Assembly (NCBI GenBank): GCA_017405085.1
Contig: JAFRBB010000063.1
Location: 1 to 47,692, forward strand
Origin: Eubacteriaceae bacterium
GTDB lineage: Bacteria > Bacillota > Clostridia > Eubacteriales > Eubacteriaceae
Length of the DNA stretch: 47,692 nt
Direction of reading: 5' to 3'
Below are positions 16,373 through 24,132 of this stretch, piece after piece (position 1 is the stretch's first letter; each line of letters begins with the position of its first letter). The notes under the pieces were generated by a model. It did not search any database. It saw only the letters and a list, made by a program, of their open reading frames with translations, and was not told where the DNA came from. The translations under genes were made by a program, and so were the position numbers.

Positions 16373-16401
16373 TTGACAATTAATATGTTTGATTTTAAAA
16401 T
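16373..16401 (+). promoter_or_regulatory. Strong promoter of antisense RNA B
   Basis: Perfect TTGACA (16373-16378), 17-bp spacer and TAAAAT (16396-16401). Transcription would start near 16408. There is no plus-strand gene downstream before 16735; the transcript would instead run antisense to the small frame 16438-16611. The first 19 nt (ATTGACA onwards) also occur upstream of rho on the minus strand near 44056-44074. Confidence 0.65.
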
Positions 16402-16407
16402 CAAGAA

Positions 16408-16548
16408 GAAGGGAAGTTTCCTTCCCCTTTTACATTATCTCAGTATGATTAACGCTGAGATTAAAATGATGGCCGCTGTGGCCAATTTTACAAGCTCAGT
16501 TGCAAGTTTGATTTTTTCGATTGTCGCTTGCTTTTGAGCTTTTTTATT
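16408..16548 (+). ncRNA. Candidate antisense RNA B (type I antitoxin-like)
   Basis: A predicted transcript of about 140 nt. It opens with a stem (GGGAAG with CTTCCC, 16411-16428), then CTCAG/CTGAG (16439-16459) and TGGCC/GGCCA hairpins. It ends in a two-part stem: AAGCTCA (16492-16498) pairs with TGAGCTT (16535-16541), inner GCAAG (16502-16506) with CTTGC (16527-16531), followed by TTTTTATTT. This is a plausible intrinsic terminator. The whole RNA is complementary to the minus-strand hydrophobic-peptide frame. Promoter, structure and terminator are seen by eye; expression is inferred. Confidence 0.45.
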
Positions 16549-16611
16549 TGCCTTTTTCTCACAACACCACTTTTTTCTCGTGTTGCTGTTAACACGATTT
16601 GATGAATTGCA
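16438..16611 (-). CDS. Hydrophobic peptide frame B without a canonical start (toxin-like or decayed)
   Basis: This open frame of 58 codons (stop 16435-16437) has a cationic, Cys-bearing first half (RKKWCCEKKANKKAQKQ) and a hydrophobic second half (LVKLATAAIILISALIIL), the shape of type I toxins and of other small membrane-active peptides. A TATAAT on the minus strand (16626-16621) stands just upstream. However, no ATG, GTG or TTG opens the frame: an ATG at 16612 is one base out of phase and ends after seven codons. Either initiation is non-canonical, or the start was lost. A GGGAAG/CTTCCC hairpin at 16411-16428 would follow the stop. Confidence 0.35.
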
Positions 16612-16745
16612 TCAGGCGCTATTATAGATTTGCCTTACTTTCGATTAAATCCGTTAATTGACTTGTCATGATATATATTTGATTAACTGCCCATTTTTCC
16701 TTCATCAATCAAAAATTTTCGCCCGCCGGAAAACATGCGATTAAA

Positions 16746-16847
16746 ATGACAAAGCATAAAAGCGACTACGATAGATTAACTGCAATTATTACTCTCGTAG
16801 CCGCCTTAATTAATCTCTTGACATTAATCATTAATTCAATGAATTAA
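16746..16847 (+). CDS. 33-residue hydrophobic peptide A (type I toxin-like)
   Basis: The peptide begins MTKHKSDYDRLTAIITLVAA and continues with LINLLTLIIN: a short polar basic head and one hydrophobic helix. This resembles the small membrane toxins of Firmicutes type I systems. No good ribosome binding site precedes ATG 16746, but a four-codon leader (ATG 16735, Met-Arg-Leu-Lys) ends in a TGA that overlaps the toxin ATG, allowing coupled translation as in hok/mok-type systems. Possible promoters are an extended -10 (TG, A, TATATA at 16669-16677) or TTGACT at 16658. An opposite-strand transcription unit covers the entire frame. Confidence 0.45.
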   Translation: MTKHKSDYDRLTAIITLVAALINLLTLIINSMN

Positions 16848-16878
16848 ATGCCAACAGGCGAGGGCCTCCACAACCCTC
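16752..16878 (-). ncRNA. Candidate antisense RNA A (type I antitoxin-like)
   Basis: A predicted minus-strand transcript of about 126 nt. It starts with a hairpin (GAGGG 16878-16874 with CCCTC at 16864-16860) and ends in a 10-bp stem, GCGGCTACGA (16804-16795) pairing with TCGTAGTCGC (16771-16762) with one G-U, followed by TTTTATGCTTT. It is complementary to nearly all of peptide frame A. The order promoter, 5' hairpin, terminator inside the opposite coding frame is the same as in antisense RNA B. Not tested. Confidence 0.45.
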
Positions 16879-16884
16879 ATCTAT

Positions 16885-16913
16885 ATTATAAACCATGTCA
16901 AATATATTATCAA
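16885..16913 (-). promoter_or_regulatory. Promoter of antisense RNA A
   Basis: On the minus strand TTGATA (16913-16908) and a perfect TATAAT (16890-16885) are 17 bp apart, with start expected near 16878. No annotated gene follows directly; the first product would be antisense to peptide A. Confidence 0.65.
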
Positions 16914-16944
16914 AAGCGTTTTTGCCAACCGTATTTGTCTTGTC

Positions 16945-16980
16945 AAAAAAATAAAAAATGACCCACAATCGCGGATCATT
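16945..16980. terminator. Terminator downstream of khpA
   Basis: On the minus strand, AATGATCC and GGTCATT form a stem with one bulge, followed by TTTTATTTTTTT (plus-strand A-run from 16945). It ends the rpsP-khpA transcript just before the small-peptide region. The plus strand also has a T-run at 16984-16988. Confidence 0.6.
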
Positions 16981-16986
16981 CCGTTT

Positions 16987-17244
16987 TTATTCATTGTCGG
17001 ATACGTCGGACTCATTGCCGTCGATGTCCAAAACCACTCGTTTATCCTCTTTGATACCGGCGGCTTTCAAGACGGCGCGAATCGCTTTCGCGATGCGTCC
17101 CCGACGGCCGATCACTTTTCCCATGTCCCGTTCGTCCACCGAAAGTTTCAAGACGGTGGTAGATCCTTTTTGGGTTTCGGTGACGGAGACAGCATCGGGA
17201 TACTCGACCAACGCTTTGGCGATGACTTCTATCAATTCTTTCAT
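16987..17244 (-). CDS. khpA: KH-domain RNA-binding protein KhpA (YlqC)
   Basis: The 85-residue protein is essentially one KH domain: KELIEVIAKALVEYPDAV, then GKVIGRRGRIAKAIRAVLKA with the GxxG loop (here GRRG), and RVVLDID. A short acidic tail follows. KhpA partners with KhpB/Jag in Gram-positive bacteria and binds many RNAs, affecting cell division and elongation. It lies 12 nt after rpsP, the usual place. Confidence 0.92.
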   Translation of the reverse strand: MKELIEVIAKALVEYPDAVSVTETQKGSTTVLKLSVDERDMGKVIGRRGRIAKAIRAVLKAAGIKEDKRVVLDIDGNESDVSDNE

Positions 17245-17256
17245 CGCGCCACCCTA

Positions 17257-17502
17257 TCAGTCAATGATGCTTTCTTTTTGTAACAGCGCTTTGACGGTAT
17301 CGGAAGGTTTGGCGCCTTTGGAAATCCAGTCTTTGACTTTGTCGCCGTCGATTTTGATTTCCGCGGGTTCGCTGCAGGGATTGTAGTAGCCCAGTTCCTC
17401 GATGAATTTGCCATCGCGGGGCGCGCGGACATCAGCGACGACAATGCGATAAAAAGGACTTTTCTTTTTGCCCATGCGTTTCATTCTGATTTTGACTGCC
17501 AT
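17257..17502 (-). CDS. rpsP: 30S ribosomal protein S16
   Basis: The 81-residue protein has the standard opening [20 protein letters not shown], then [20 protein letters not shown] and a short C-terminus. AAAGGAG precedes ATG 17502. It stands between ffh and khpA, as in B. subtilis. Confidence 0.97.
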   Translation of the reverse strand: MAVKIRMKRMGKKKSPFYRIVVADVRAPRDGKFIEELGYYNPCSEPAEIKIDGDKVKDWISKGAKPSDTVKALLQKESIID

Positions 17503-17544
17503 ATGATGCTCCTTTCTTTTGTGGTTGATATGATTTGAAATATT

Positions 17545-17570
17545 TAAAAACCAAAGGGGCCATCCCCTTT
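17545..17570 (-). terminator. Terminator/attenuator between ffh and rpsP
   Basis: AAAGGGG, ATGG, CCCCTTT on the minus strand followed by GGTTTTTA. Position suggests partial termination after ffh, leaving rpsP to read-through or to its own promoter. Confidence 0.6.
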
Positions 17571-17577
17571 CGGGTTT

Positions 17578-18924
17578 TTACATAAAGGGAAGTTTAAATC
17601 GGCTTTTGCGGCCTTTCTTTTGCATGCTGCCCATTTGCTTCATCATCTTGCGGCTTTGCTCAAAGCCTTTGAGCAGACGGTTGACATCGGCCACCGATGT
17701 GCCGCTGCCGTTGGCGATGCGCTTTCTTCTGGAGCCGTTGATGATGTCAGGGTTGGCCCGTTCCTTGGGCGTCATCGAGTTGATGATGGCCTCGGTTTTT
17801 ATGCTCTGGGCGTCGGTGGAGGCCATGTCAAAGCCTTTGAGGGCCTTGGAATTGGCGCCGGGTAGCATTTCCAGCAGACTGCTGAAGGATCCCATTTCTC
17901 GAATCTGTTTGAGTTGTTCGAGAAAATCATTGAGATCAAAGGTGTTGGCGCGCATCTTTTCCTCAAGCTCCCGGGCGCGCTCGTCATCGACCATGCTCTG
18001 AGCTTTGTCGATGAGGGAGAGCACATCCCCCATGCCGAGAATCCGCGACGCCATGCGATCGGGATAAAACACTTCGATGTCCGAGAGTTTTTCGCCGGTC
18101 CCGATAAACTTGATGGATTTCCCCGTGGTGTAGGTCACGGACAGGGCCGCCCCACCTCGGGTGTCGCCGTCCATTTTGGTGAGCACCACGCCGGAGATAT
18201 CCAAAAGCTTGTTAAATTCATCCGCCACGTTGACCGATTCCTGTCCGGTCATGCCGTCGACGACCAGCAAAATTTCCGTGGGCTCAACACGGTCGCGAAT
18301 ATCCTCAAGCTCTTTCATCAGCGCCTCGTCAATCTGAAGACGGCCGGCGGTATCGATGATCACCAGGTCAAACCCGTTTTCCGCGGCGTAGGCCTTGGCC
18401 TTCACGGCAATCGCCACCGGGTCGTTTTCACCTTCGAGGGCAAAAACCGGAATGTCGAGTTCTTTTCCGAGAACTTGAAGCTGACGGATCGCCGCCGGAC
18501 GATAGACGTCGCAGGCCACCAAAAGGGGCGTCAGCTTTTCCTCTTTGCGAAGCAGGTTCGCGATTTTGGCGGCGGTGGTGGTTTTACCGGCCCCTTGGAG
18601 CCCCACCATCATGAACACGTTGAGCTCGTCTCTGCGGTAGTCGATTTTTTGAACGTCGCCGCCGAGCATCCGCGTCATTTCATCGTTGACGATTTTAATG
18701 AACTGCTGACCAGGGGTCAGGGATTTGAGCACCTCTTCACCCTTGGCCCGCTCACTGACAGATTTGGTAAACTGCTTGACCACCTTGTAGTTGACATCGG
18801 CCTCCAAAAGCGCCAGTTTGATTTCGCGGCCCGCTTTTTTGATATCGGTCTCGTCCAATTTTCCTTTGCGTTTCAGGCCGGAAAAAATATTATCAAATTT
18901 TTCGCTTAATCCTTCAAATGCCAT
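17578..18924 (-). CDS. ffh: Signal recognition particle protein Ffh (SRP54)
   Basis: The 448-residue GTPase binds 4.5S/6S SRP RNA and nascent signal sequences. The N domain (residues about 1-90) leads into the G domain: GLQGAGKTTTAAKIANLL (P-loop), DTAGRLQIDEALM and TKMDGDTRGGAALS. A methionine-rich M domain with GSRRKRIANGSGTSVADVNR, the RNA-binding helix, and KMMKQM follows. ATG 18924 has AGGTGA upstream; it starts 9 nt after ylxM. Confidence 0.97.
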   Translation of the reverse strand: MAFEGLSEKFDNIFSGLKRKGKLDETDIKKAGREIKLALLEADVNYKVVKQFTKSVSERAKGEEVLKSLTPGQQFIKIVNDEMTRMLGGDVQKIDYRRDELNVFMMVGLQGAGKTTTAAKIANLLRKEEKLTPLLVACDVYRPAAIRQLQVLGKELDIPVFALEGENDPVAIAVKAKAYAAENGFDLVIIDTAGRLQIDEALMKELEDIRDRVEPTEILLVVDGMTGQESVNVADEFNKLLDISGVVLTKMDGDTRGGAALSVTYTTGKSIKFIGTGEKLSDIEVFYPDRMASRILGMGDVLSLIDKAQSMVDDERARELEEKMRANTFDLNDFLEQLKQIREMGSFSSLLEMLPGANSKALKGFDMASTDAQSIKTEAIINSMTPKERANPDIINGSRRKRIANGSGTSVADVNRLLKGFEQSRKMMKQMGSMQKKGRKSRFKLPFM

Positions 18925-18933
18925 GTGTATCAC

Positions 18934-19299
18934 CTAATAGGAATCTCTGAGATCGCGGGCTTCCCGCGCCAGGTCGAAAAGCGAGGCTGCCCGGGTCTGG
19001 TTGCCTTTATCGGCATCTTCTCTCGCCAAGACCGCAAGCTTGTCGGCGATGCGGGCAAGGCCCTCACGCTGCCTGACAAAGCGCGCGTACAAGCCAAGCT
19101 TGTCCTCATAAAGCCGCATTTGCGCCTTTCCCCGTTTGTAGGCGTCATAGACACCCTGTCGGGTCAGTCCCGTCAACTCCGCGATTTCCGCGATGGACAG
19201 GTCATCGTTGTAATAATATTCCAAAACGCGCTTTTGTTTGTCGGACAAAAGCTCTCCGTAAAAATCGAACAAAAACTGTTCCTCAACGGTTTTTCGCAT
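18934..19299 (-). CDS. ylxM: YlxM/p13-like helix-turn-helix protein
   Basis: The 121-residue protein has a sigma-70 region 4-like helix-turn-helix: LLSDKQKRVLEYYYNDDLSI, AEIAELTGLTRQGVYDAYKR. It is the usual partner gene of ffh in Firmicutes and has been proposed to modulate SRP. ATG 19299 is chosen from the AGGTG site and homologue start (the ORF could extend 16 codons further). Confidence 0.88.
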   Translation of the reverse strand: MRKTVEEQFLFDFYGELLSDKQKRVLEYYYNDDLSIAEIAELTGLTRQGVYDAYKRGKAQMRLYEDKLGLYARFVRQREGLARIADKLAVLAREDADKGNQTRAASLFDLAREARDLRDSY

Positions 19300-19415
19300 G
19301 TTAAGGCACCTGTATGATAGCCGAAAGCGCGGACACAGCGATCTCACCCCAGAGGCAAGCTTCTGTAAGCTTATCCCGAGACGAATCCGCCGATCTCCGC
19401 TTTGACGGCTTTATT

Positions 19416-19444
19416 ATTTTAGTGTGAATGGTGTATTTTGTCAA
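19416..19444 (-). promoter_or_regulatory. Promoter of ylxM-ffh
   Basis: On the minus strand TTGACA (19444-19439) and TAAAAT (19421-19416) are separated by exactly 17 bp in the ftsY-ylxM gap. It would give the ylxM-ffh-rpsP-khpA genes an independent start. Confidence 0.7.
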
Positions 19445-19472
19445 GACTTTTTCTTGACATTTTTGACAGGTC

Positions 19473-20399
19473 TTATTGATCGTCCGCCTCGTCGTTTCCC
19501 TCGTCATAGAGCATGTCGATAAAATCGGCGGCTTCAAAGGGGATCAAATCCTCGGCGGTCTCTCCGATGCCGATGTACTCCACGGGCACGCCGAGCTCAC
19601 TGATTAAGGGGATGACGATGCCGCCCCGGGCAGTGCCGTCCATTTTAGTCATGACAATACCGTCCAAATGCACCGCGTCGTTGAAGGTGCGCCCCTGAAT
19701 GAGGGCATTTTGACCGGTGGTGGCGTCGACAACCAGCAGATTGTGCTTGTCAAATCCTTCCCCTTCCCGGTCGATAACCCGGGTCAGTTTGGACAGCTCA
19801 TTCATCAGGTTGACCTTGTTATGCAGCCTTCCCGCCGTGTCGCAAATGAGAATATCCACGCCTTTGGCTCTGGCCGAAGCAATGGCGTCGAAAATGACCG
19901 ACGCGGGATCGGCGCCGGTGTGGCTTTTGACAATGTCAACTCCGACGCGCTCCGACCACACGGTGAGCTGCTCGACCGCCGCCGCCCGGAACGTATCGGC
20001 CGCCGCCACCATCACGGTTTTGCCTTCGTTCATATATTTTTGGGCCAGCTTGGCGATGGTGGTGGTCTTCCCGACGCCGTTGACGCCGACCACCATGATA
20101 ATCACCGGCATGGTCATTTCTTTTTTCTCCACCGTCACCATGTCCGCCATGATGGATTTCAGCAAATCCCTGGCCTCTTCGGTGGCCGTCGTTCCCCTTT
20201 GTCTGATGCGCTCTTTGAGCTCTTCGACGATTTTCACAGAGGTTTCCATTCCCATATCCGACAGGATCAGGCTTTCTTCCAATTCGTCAAAATAATCCTC
20301 ATCCAGTTTGCGGAAATAAAGGGTATGACTGATTTTCTCTTTAAAACTGTCCGTCGTCTTACTCAGACGATCTTTCATCCGTTCGAAAAATGATGCCAT
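19473..20399 (-). CDS. ftsY: SRP receptor FtsY
   Basis: The 308-residue GTPase docks SRP-ribosome complexes to the membrane. GVNGVGKTTTIAKLAQKYMN is the P-loop, then DTAGRLHNKVNLMNEL and TKMDGTARGGIVIPL, with GIGETAEDLIPF at the end. The acidic A domain of E. coli FtsY is absent; the short basic N-terminus (FERMKDRLSKTTDSFKEK) is normal for Firmicutes. Confidence 0.96.
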   Translation of the reverse strand: MASFFERMKDRLSKTTDSFKEKISHTLYFRKLDEDYFDELEESLILSDMGMETSVKIVEELKERIRQRGTTATEEARDLLKSIMADMVTVEKKEMTMPVIIMVVGVNGVGKTTTIAKLAQKYMNEGKTVMVAAADTFRAAAVEQLTVWSERVGVDIVKSHTGADPASVIFDAIASARAKGVDILICDTAGRLHNKVNLMNELSKLTRVIDREGEGFDKHNLLVVDATTGQNALIQGRTFNDAVHLDGIVMTKMDGTARGGIVIPLISELGVPVEYIGIGETAEDLIPFEAADFIDMLYDEGNDEADDQ

Positions 20400-20473
20400 C
20401 GTATCCTCGTTTCTTTCGGGCCCGTTTTGTCCGTGGGCGCCGATATGAATCCAATTTATTCCAAAGCATTTTG

Positions 20474-20506
20474 CCGCCCGGTCATTTTCTCACATGGGCC
20501 GGGCGG
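20474..20506. other. GC-rich hairpin in the smc-ftsY gap
   Basis: CCGCCCGG (20474-20481) and CCGGGCGG (20499-20506) form a perfect 8-bp stem. ATCTTTTTATTT follows on the plus strand, so it could stop antisense transcription toward smc; on the coding strand the T-run is missing. Confidence 0.5.
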
Positions 20507-20529
20507 ATCTTTTTATTTAACCTTTTAAA

Positions 20530-23500
20530 TCAAGCGCTGATGTCCCCCATGTCCCCGTCTTTGGTATAATCCGAAATTCTGATGGAGAGCAGCTTGGAAA
20601 TACCGCTTTTGGCCATAGACACACCGTACACCGATTCACACACCGTCAGGGTTGTTTTCCTATGGGTGATGATGATGAACTGGCTTTTGGACTTGATTTT
20701 TTTGAGATAGCCCGTAAAGCGGGAAATGTTGGAATCGTCCAGGGCCGCGTCGATTTCGTCAATGACGCAGAAAGGCGACGGATTGACGGCGAGAAATGAA
20801 AACAGCAGCGCGATGGCCGTCATCGATTTTTCGCCCCCGGACAACAATGAAATATGCCTGAGATTTTTCCCCGGCGGCTGCGCCACCAGCTCAATGCCGC
20901 TTTCCATGATATGCTCGGGATCGGCATAGCGAAGTTTGGCCCGTCCCCCTTCAAAGAGGATGGCAAAAATTCTGGAAAAGTGATCGGCCAAGGCATCAAA
21001 GCCCGTCTTGAACTGCTCGGACATCGAAAGGTAGAGGTCCTCAATGACCGATTCCACTTCTTTTTTTGCCTGTTCCAAATCGTCAAATTGACCCTGCATG
21101 AAACGGTAGCGCTCATCCAACTCGGCGAATTCCTCCACGGCCTGAATGTTGACATGGCCCAATTCGTCGATGGCGGCGGTGAGCTCCCGTTGTCTTTCCC
21201 GGCTCAAATCCTTTTCCTCGACATGTTGCTCGGCAAGCCAGTCCCGGGCCATGAGCACATTCATATCGTAGCGATTGTATAGTTTTTCCTCAATCCGGTC
21301 TTTTTTGTCGATTAAACGGTTTTTTTCGATTTCCAGATTGGTTTTCGCTTCGTTTTGGACAATGAGTTCATGGTTGAGGTTTCGGATGTCGCGGTCCAAA
21401 GCTTCCAAGGTTTCACTGAGATCGTCGCTGGCTTCGGAAAGCTCTTTTTTCTCCGCCGTCAGGGTCTCGAGTTTGTCATTGTTTTCCGCGATCTGCTCGC
21501 CGATGGCCGAAAGGTGCGCGCTCAATTTGCTTTTTTGCGCTACCGTCGCGTCGTATTCGTCGGTCAGCCGCTTGAGACGACCGCGGTGAACGCCGAGACT
21601 GTCTTTGAGTCGTTCCACATCGCGCTCGGCGCTGTGGAGGGATTCCTCCAGCCGGGCCGCTTGAATGCTGAGCTCGGCGATATCCTCTCTGAGGGCAGAA
21701 AGCTCACGGCTGACAGCCTCGATGATCCCGGAATCCTTGGACTGATCGATATCGCTCTCACCGATGGCTTCCATCTCCGCCTTCATGGCGGCAATGCTTT
21801 CCCGCAAAACATCCCGCTCGCCGGTCAGCGCGTCGGTTTGAGCCTTTTCGTTTCGAATGGTCTCGTTAAGGCTATCCAAACTGAGCTTGACATTTCGGGC
21901 GTCCCGTTGTTTTTCCAAAAGGGCCTGTCTGATTTCGTCGAGATTGGTGTAGCCTGCCCGGCGCTTTTGCTTGATGTCCACCAGATTTTGCTCAATCCGC
22001 AGACAAGCTTCCCGAACCCGGGAAAGTTCGGCTTTTTTGGCTTCGATAGTCTCGGTTAATGCCGCGATTTCCTGTTTTTTGGACAAAGGCGATTGTCTTT
22101 TTCCTTTGGTTTCACCACCAACGATGGCCCCGCCGGGATAAAACAGCTCACCCTCCAAGGTCACAATGGTAAAGCCCCGTCTCCGGGCCCTAAAGGCTTT
22201 GGCGGCGGCAAAGTCGGCGGTCACCACGGTCTTGCCGAGGAGGGAATCGACAACCCGCTTAAAGCGCGGCTCGACGTCGATGACATCCGAGGCAATGCCC
22301 AGCACGCCGTTTTCCGAGAGAAAGACATGTTCCTCTTCCCGGCTGATGCGCTGGTAGCGCAAATTGTCCATCGGTAAAAAAGTCGCCCGACCTCGTCTTG
22401 TTCGCTTGAGCATGTCAATGGCCTGCCCGGCTGTCCGGGTGTCGGCGCAAACGATGTTTTGGGAGCGGGCGCCCAAAGCCGTGTCAATTGCCTTGACAAA
22501 TTTCGGCGGAATGTCAATCAATTCTCCGATGGGGCCGAAAATATTTTGCCGGACCGTCTCCGGCAGCGCCCCTTCGGCCATCACGGCCTTGACCGCCGGA
22601 TAATAGTCGTCGTAGTGCCTTTGAATGTTTTCGAGATAATCCTTTTGGGAGGACAGCACGCGAATATCGTTGGCGAGTTTATCCACAGCCTGTCGGCCGG
22701 CTTCCGCTTTGTTTTGAGCGTCCCGGCGGGCCGCGTCGGCCTTTTGGGCCTCGGACTCAAGATCTGTCACCGATTTGGTCAACGCGTCGATTTCCCGATT
22801 TAGCCGGGTCAAATTCCCGTCAAAGCCGTCACGTTTGTTTTGGTCTTCGGCGGTTTTGGCGCTTCGCAAGGACAAAGCCGCCGACTTGGCCGCTTCCTCG
22901 GCGCTGACCTGAGAGATTTTCTCGAGCAGTTCCTGCTTTCTGGCCGTTTCGTTTTCCGCCGTTTCGCTCCGCTTATGCGCCCGTTCTCTGAGATTTCGCA
23001 GCTTTTGGGCTGTGTCGTTCTCTTTTGTTTTAAGGGCGTCGATTTTTTCGTTTTTCTCCCGCAGGCGGGCTGTCACCTCATCGGCTTTTCCCTTGGCTTC
23101 TCCAAGGGTATTTTCACTTTGCAGACAGACTTCCCGTTGTTCCGCGATGTCGCCTTGAAGGCGCTCAAGCTCCCGGTCCTGTCCGCTGATGCGTTCTTTA
23201 ATGACAAGGGACTCGCTTTTTTGCGCGGTGAGGGTTTGGGTCAACTGCTCGATTTTGCCGTCGAGCTCCGCCCGCTTTTCCTCGGAGTTTCGTCCCTGCG
23301 CTTTGAGGGTGGTGTAGGCCTTGTCCTTGTCGGCAAGGCGCTTTTCGGTCACGCCGACGTTCATCACCTGCATGTCCGTTTTGCGCTGAACCTCGGTCAA
23401 TTCTTTCTCGATGGCCGCAATGTCCTCGGAAAAGACCGATAAATCCACCGCCTTGAGCTCATCCCGGAGGGCCAGATAGGTCTTAGCCTTTTCCGCTTGT

Positions 23501-24120
23501 TTTTTGAGCGGCGCGTGTCTTCGGTTCATCTCCTGTAAAATATCCCAGATGCGGTCCATATTGTCTTCGGTGACGGCCAGCTTTTTTTCGGCTTCGATTT
23601 TTTTGTTTTTGGTGCTGACGATGCCGACGGCCTCTTCAACGATGTTTCGAAGCTCTGAAGGATTGGCATTGACGATGTTTTCAATTTGACCTTGACTGAT
23701 GATGGAATAGCCGTTTTTCCCCAGCCCCGTATCGGTAAACAGGGCTTGAATATCCTTTAAACGGCAGTTTTGCCCGTTGATGCGGTAATCGCTCTCTCCG
23801 GAGCGAAACAGCCGTCTGGACACGCTGACCTCATCGGGCGCGTCCGCGAGATACCCGTCGGCGTTATCGAGGGTCATGATCACCTCGGCATATCCCAAAG
23901 GCGCTTTATCCTCGGTGCCGGCGAAAATGACATCCTCCATTTTTTTGCCGCGGAGGGACTTGCTTCTCTGCTCGCCTAGCACCCACCGCATCGCGTCGAT
24001 GATATTGCTTTTGCCGCTGCCGTTGGGGCCGACAATGGCGCAAATTCCGGGGGATAAGTCGATCTCCGAGGTTTCGGCAAAGGACTTAAAGCCTTTCAAT
24101 TTGAGTGATTTTAGGTACAT
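20530..24120 (-). CDS. smc: Chromosome segregation protein SMC
   Basis: The 1196-residue ATPase holds DNA arms together with ScpAB. The N-terminal head has YLKSLKLKGFKSFAE and GPNGSGKSNIIDAMRWVLGE (Walker A). Long coiled coils flank a hinge at about residues 515-660 (IFGPIGELIDIPPKFVKAID). The C-terminal head contains LLSGGEKSMTAIALLFSFLA (signature) and FCVIDEIDAALDDSNISRF (Walker B). Full length for the family; located between rnc and ftsY as in B. subtilis. Confidence 0.97.
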   Translation of the reverse strand: MYLKSLKLKGFKSFAETSEIDLSPGICAIVGPNGSGKSNIIDAMRWVLGEQRSKSLRGKKMEDVIFAGTEDKAPLGYAEVIMTLDNADGYLADAPDEVSVSRRLFRSGESDYRINGQNCRLKDIQALFTDTGLGKNGYSIISQGQIENIVNANPSELRNIVEEAVGIVSTKNKKIEAEKKLAVTEDNMDRIWDILQEMNRRHAPLKKQAEKAKTYLALRDELKAVDLSVFSEDIAAIEKELTEVQRKTDMQVMNVGVTEKRLADKDKAYTTLKAQGRNSEEKRAELDGKIEQLTQTLTAQKSESLVIKERISGQDRELERLQGDIAEQREVCLQSENTLGEAKGKADEVTARLREKNEKIDALKTKENDTAQKLRNLRERAHKRSETAENETARKQELLEKISQVSAEEAAKSAALSLRSAKTAEDQNKRDGFDGNLTRLNREIDALTKSVTDLESEAQKADAARRDAQNKAEAGRQAVDKLANDIRVLSSQKDYLENIQRHYDDYYPAVKAVMAEGALPETVRQNIFGPIGELIDIPPKFVKAIDTALGARSQNIVCADTRTAGQAIDMLKRTRRGRATFLPMDNLRYQRISREEEHVFLSENGVLGIASDVIDVEPRFKRVVDSLLGKTVVTADFAAAKAFRARRRGFTIVTLEGELFYPGGAIVGGETKGKRQSPLSKKQEIAALTETIEAKKAELSRVREACLRIEQNLVDIKQKRRAGYTNLDEIRQALLEKQRDARNVKLSLDSLNETIRNEKAQTDALTGERDVLRESIAAMKAEMEAIGESDIDQSKDSGIIEAVSRELSALREDIAELSIQAARLEESLHSAERDVERLKDSLGVHRGRLKRLTDEYDATVAQKSKLSAHLSAIGEQIAENNDKLETLTAEKKELSEASDDLSETLEALDRDIRNLNHELIVQNEAKTNLEIEKNRLIDKKDRIEEKLYNRYDMNVLMARDWLAEQHVEEKDLSRERQRELTAAIDELGHVNIQAVEEFAELDERYRFMQGQFDDLEQAKKEVESVIEDLYLSMSEQFKTGFDALADHFSRIFAILFEGGRAKLRYADPEHIMESGIELVAQPPGKNLRHISLLSGGEKSMTAIALLFSFLAVNPSPFCVIDEIDAALDDSNISRFTGYLKKIKSKSQFIIITHRKTTLTVCESVYGVSMAKSGISKLLSIRISDYTKDGDMGDISA

Positions 24121-24132
24121 GTTGATTCCCGC

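Noticed and set aside
16746..16847. Fst/Ldr-type toxin identity for peptide A
   Set aside because: The charged C-terminal tail and conserved proline of Fst are missing, so only the general type I toxin shape is claimed.
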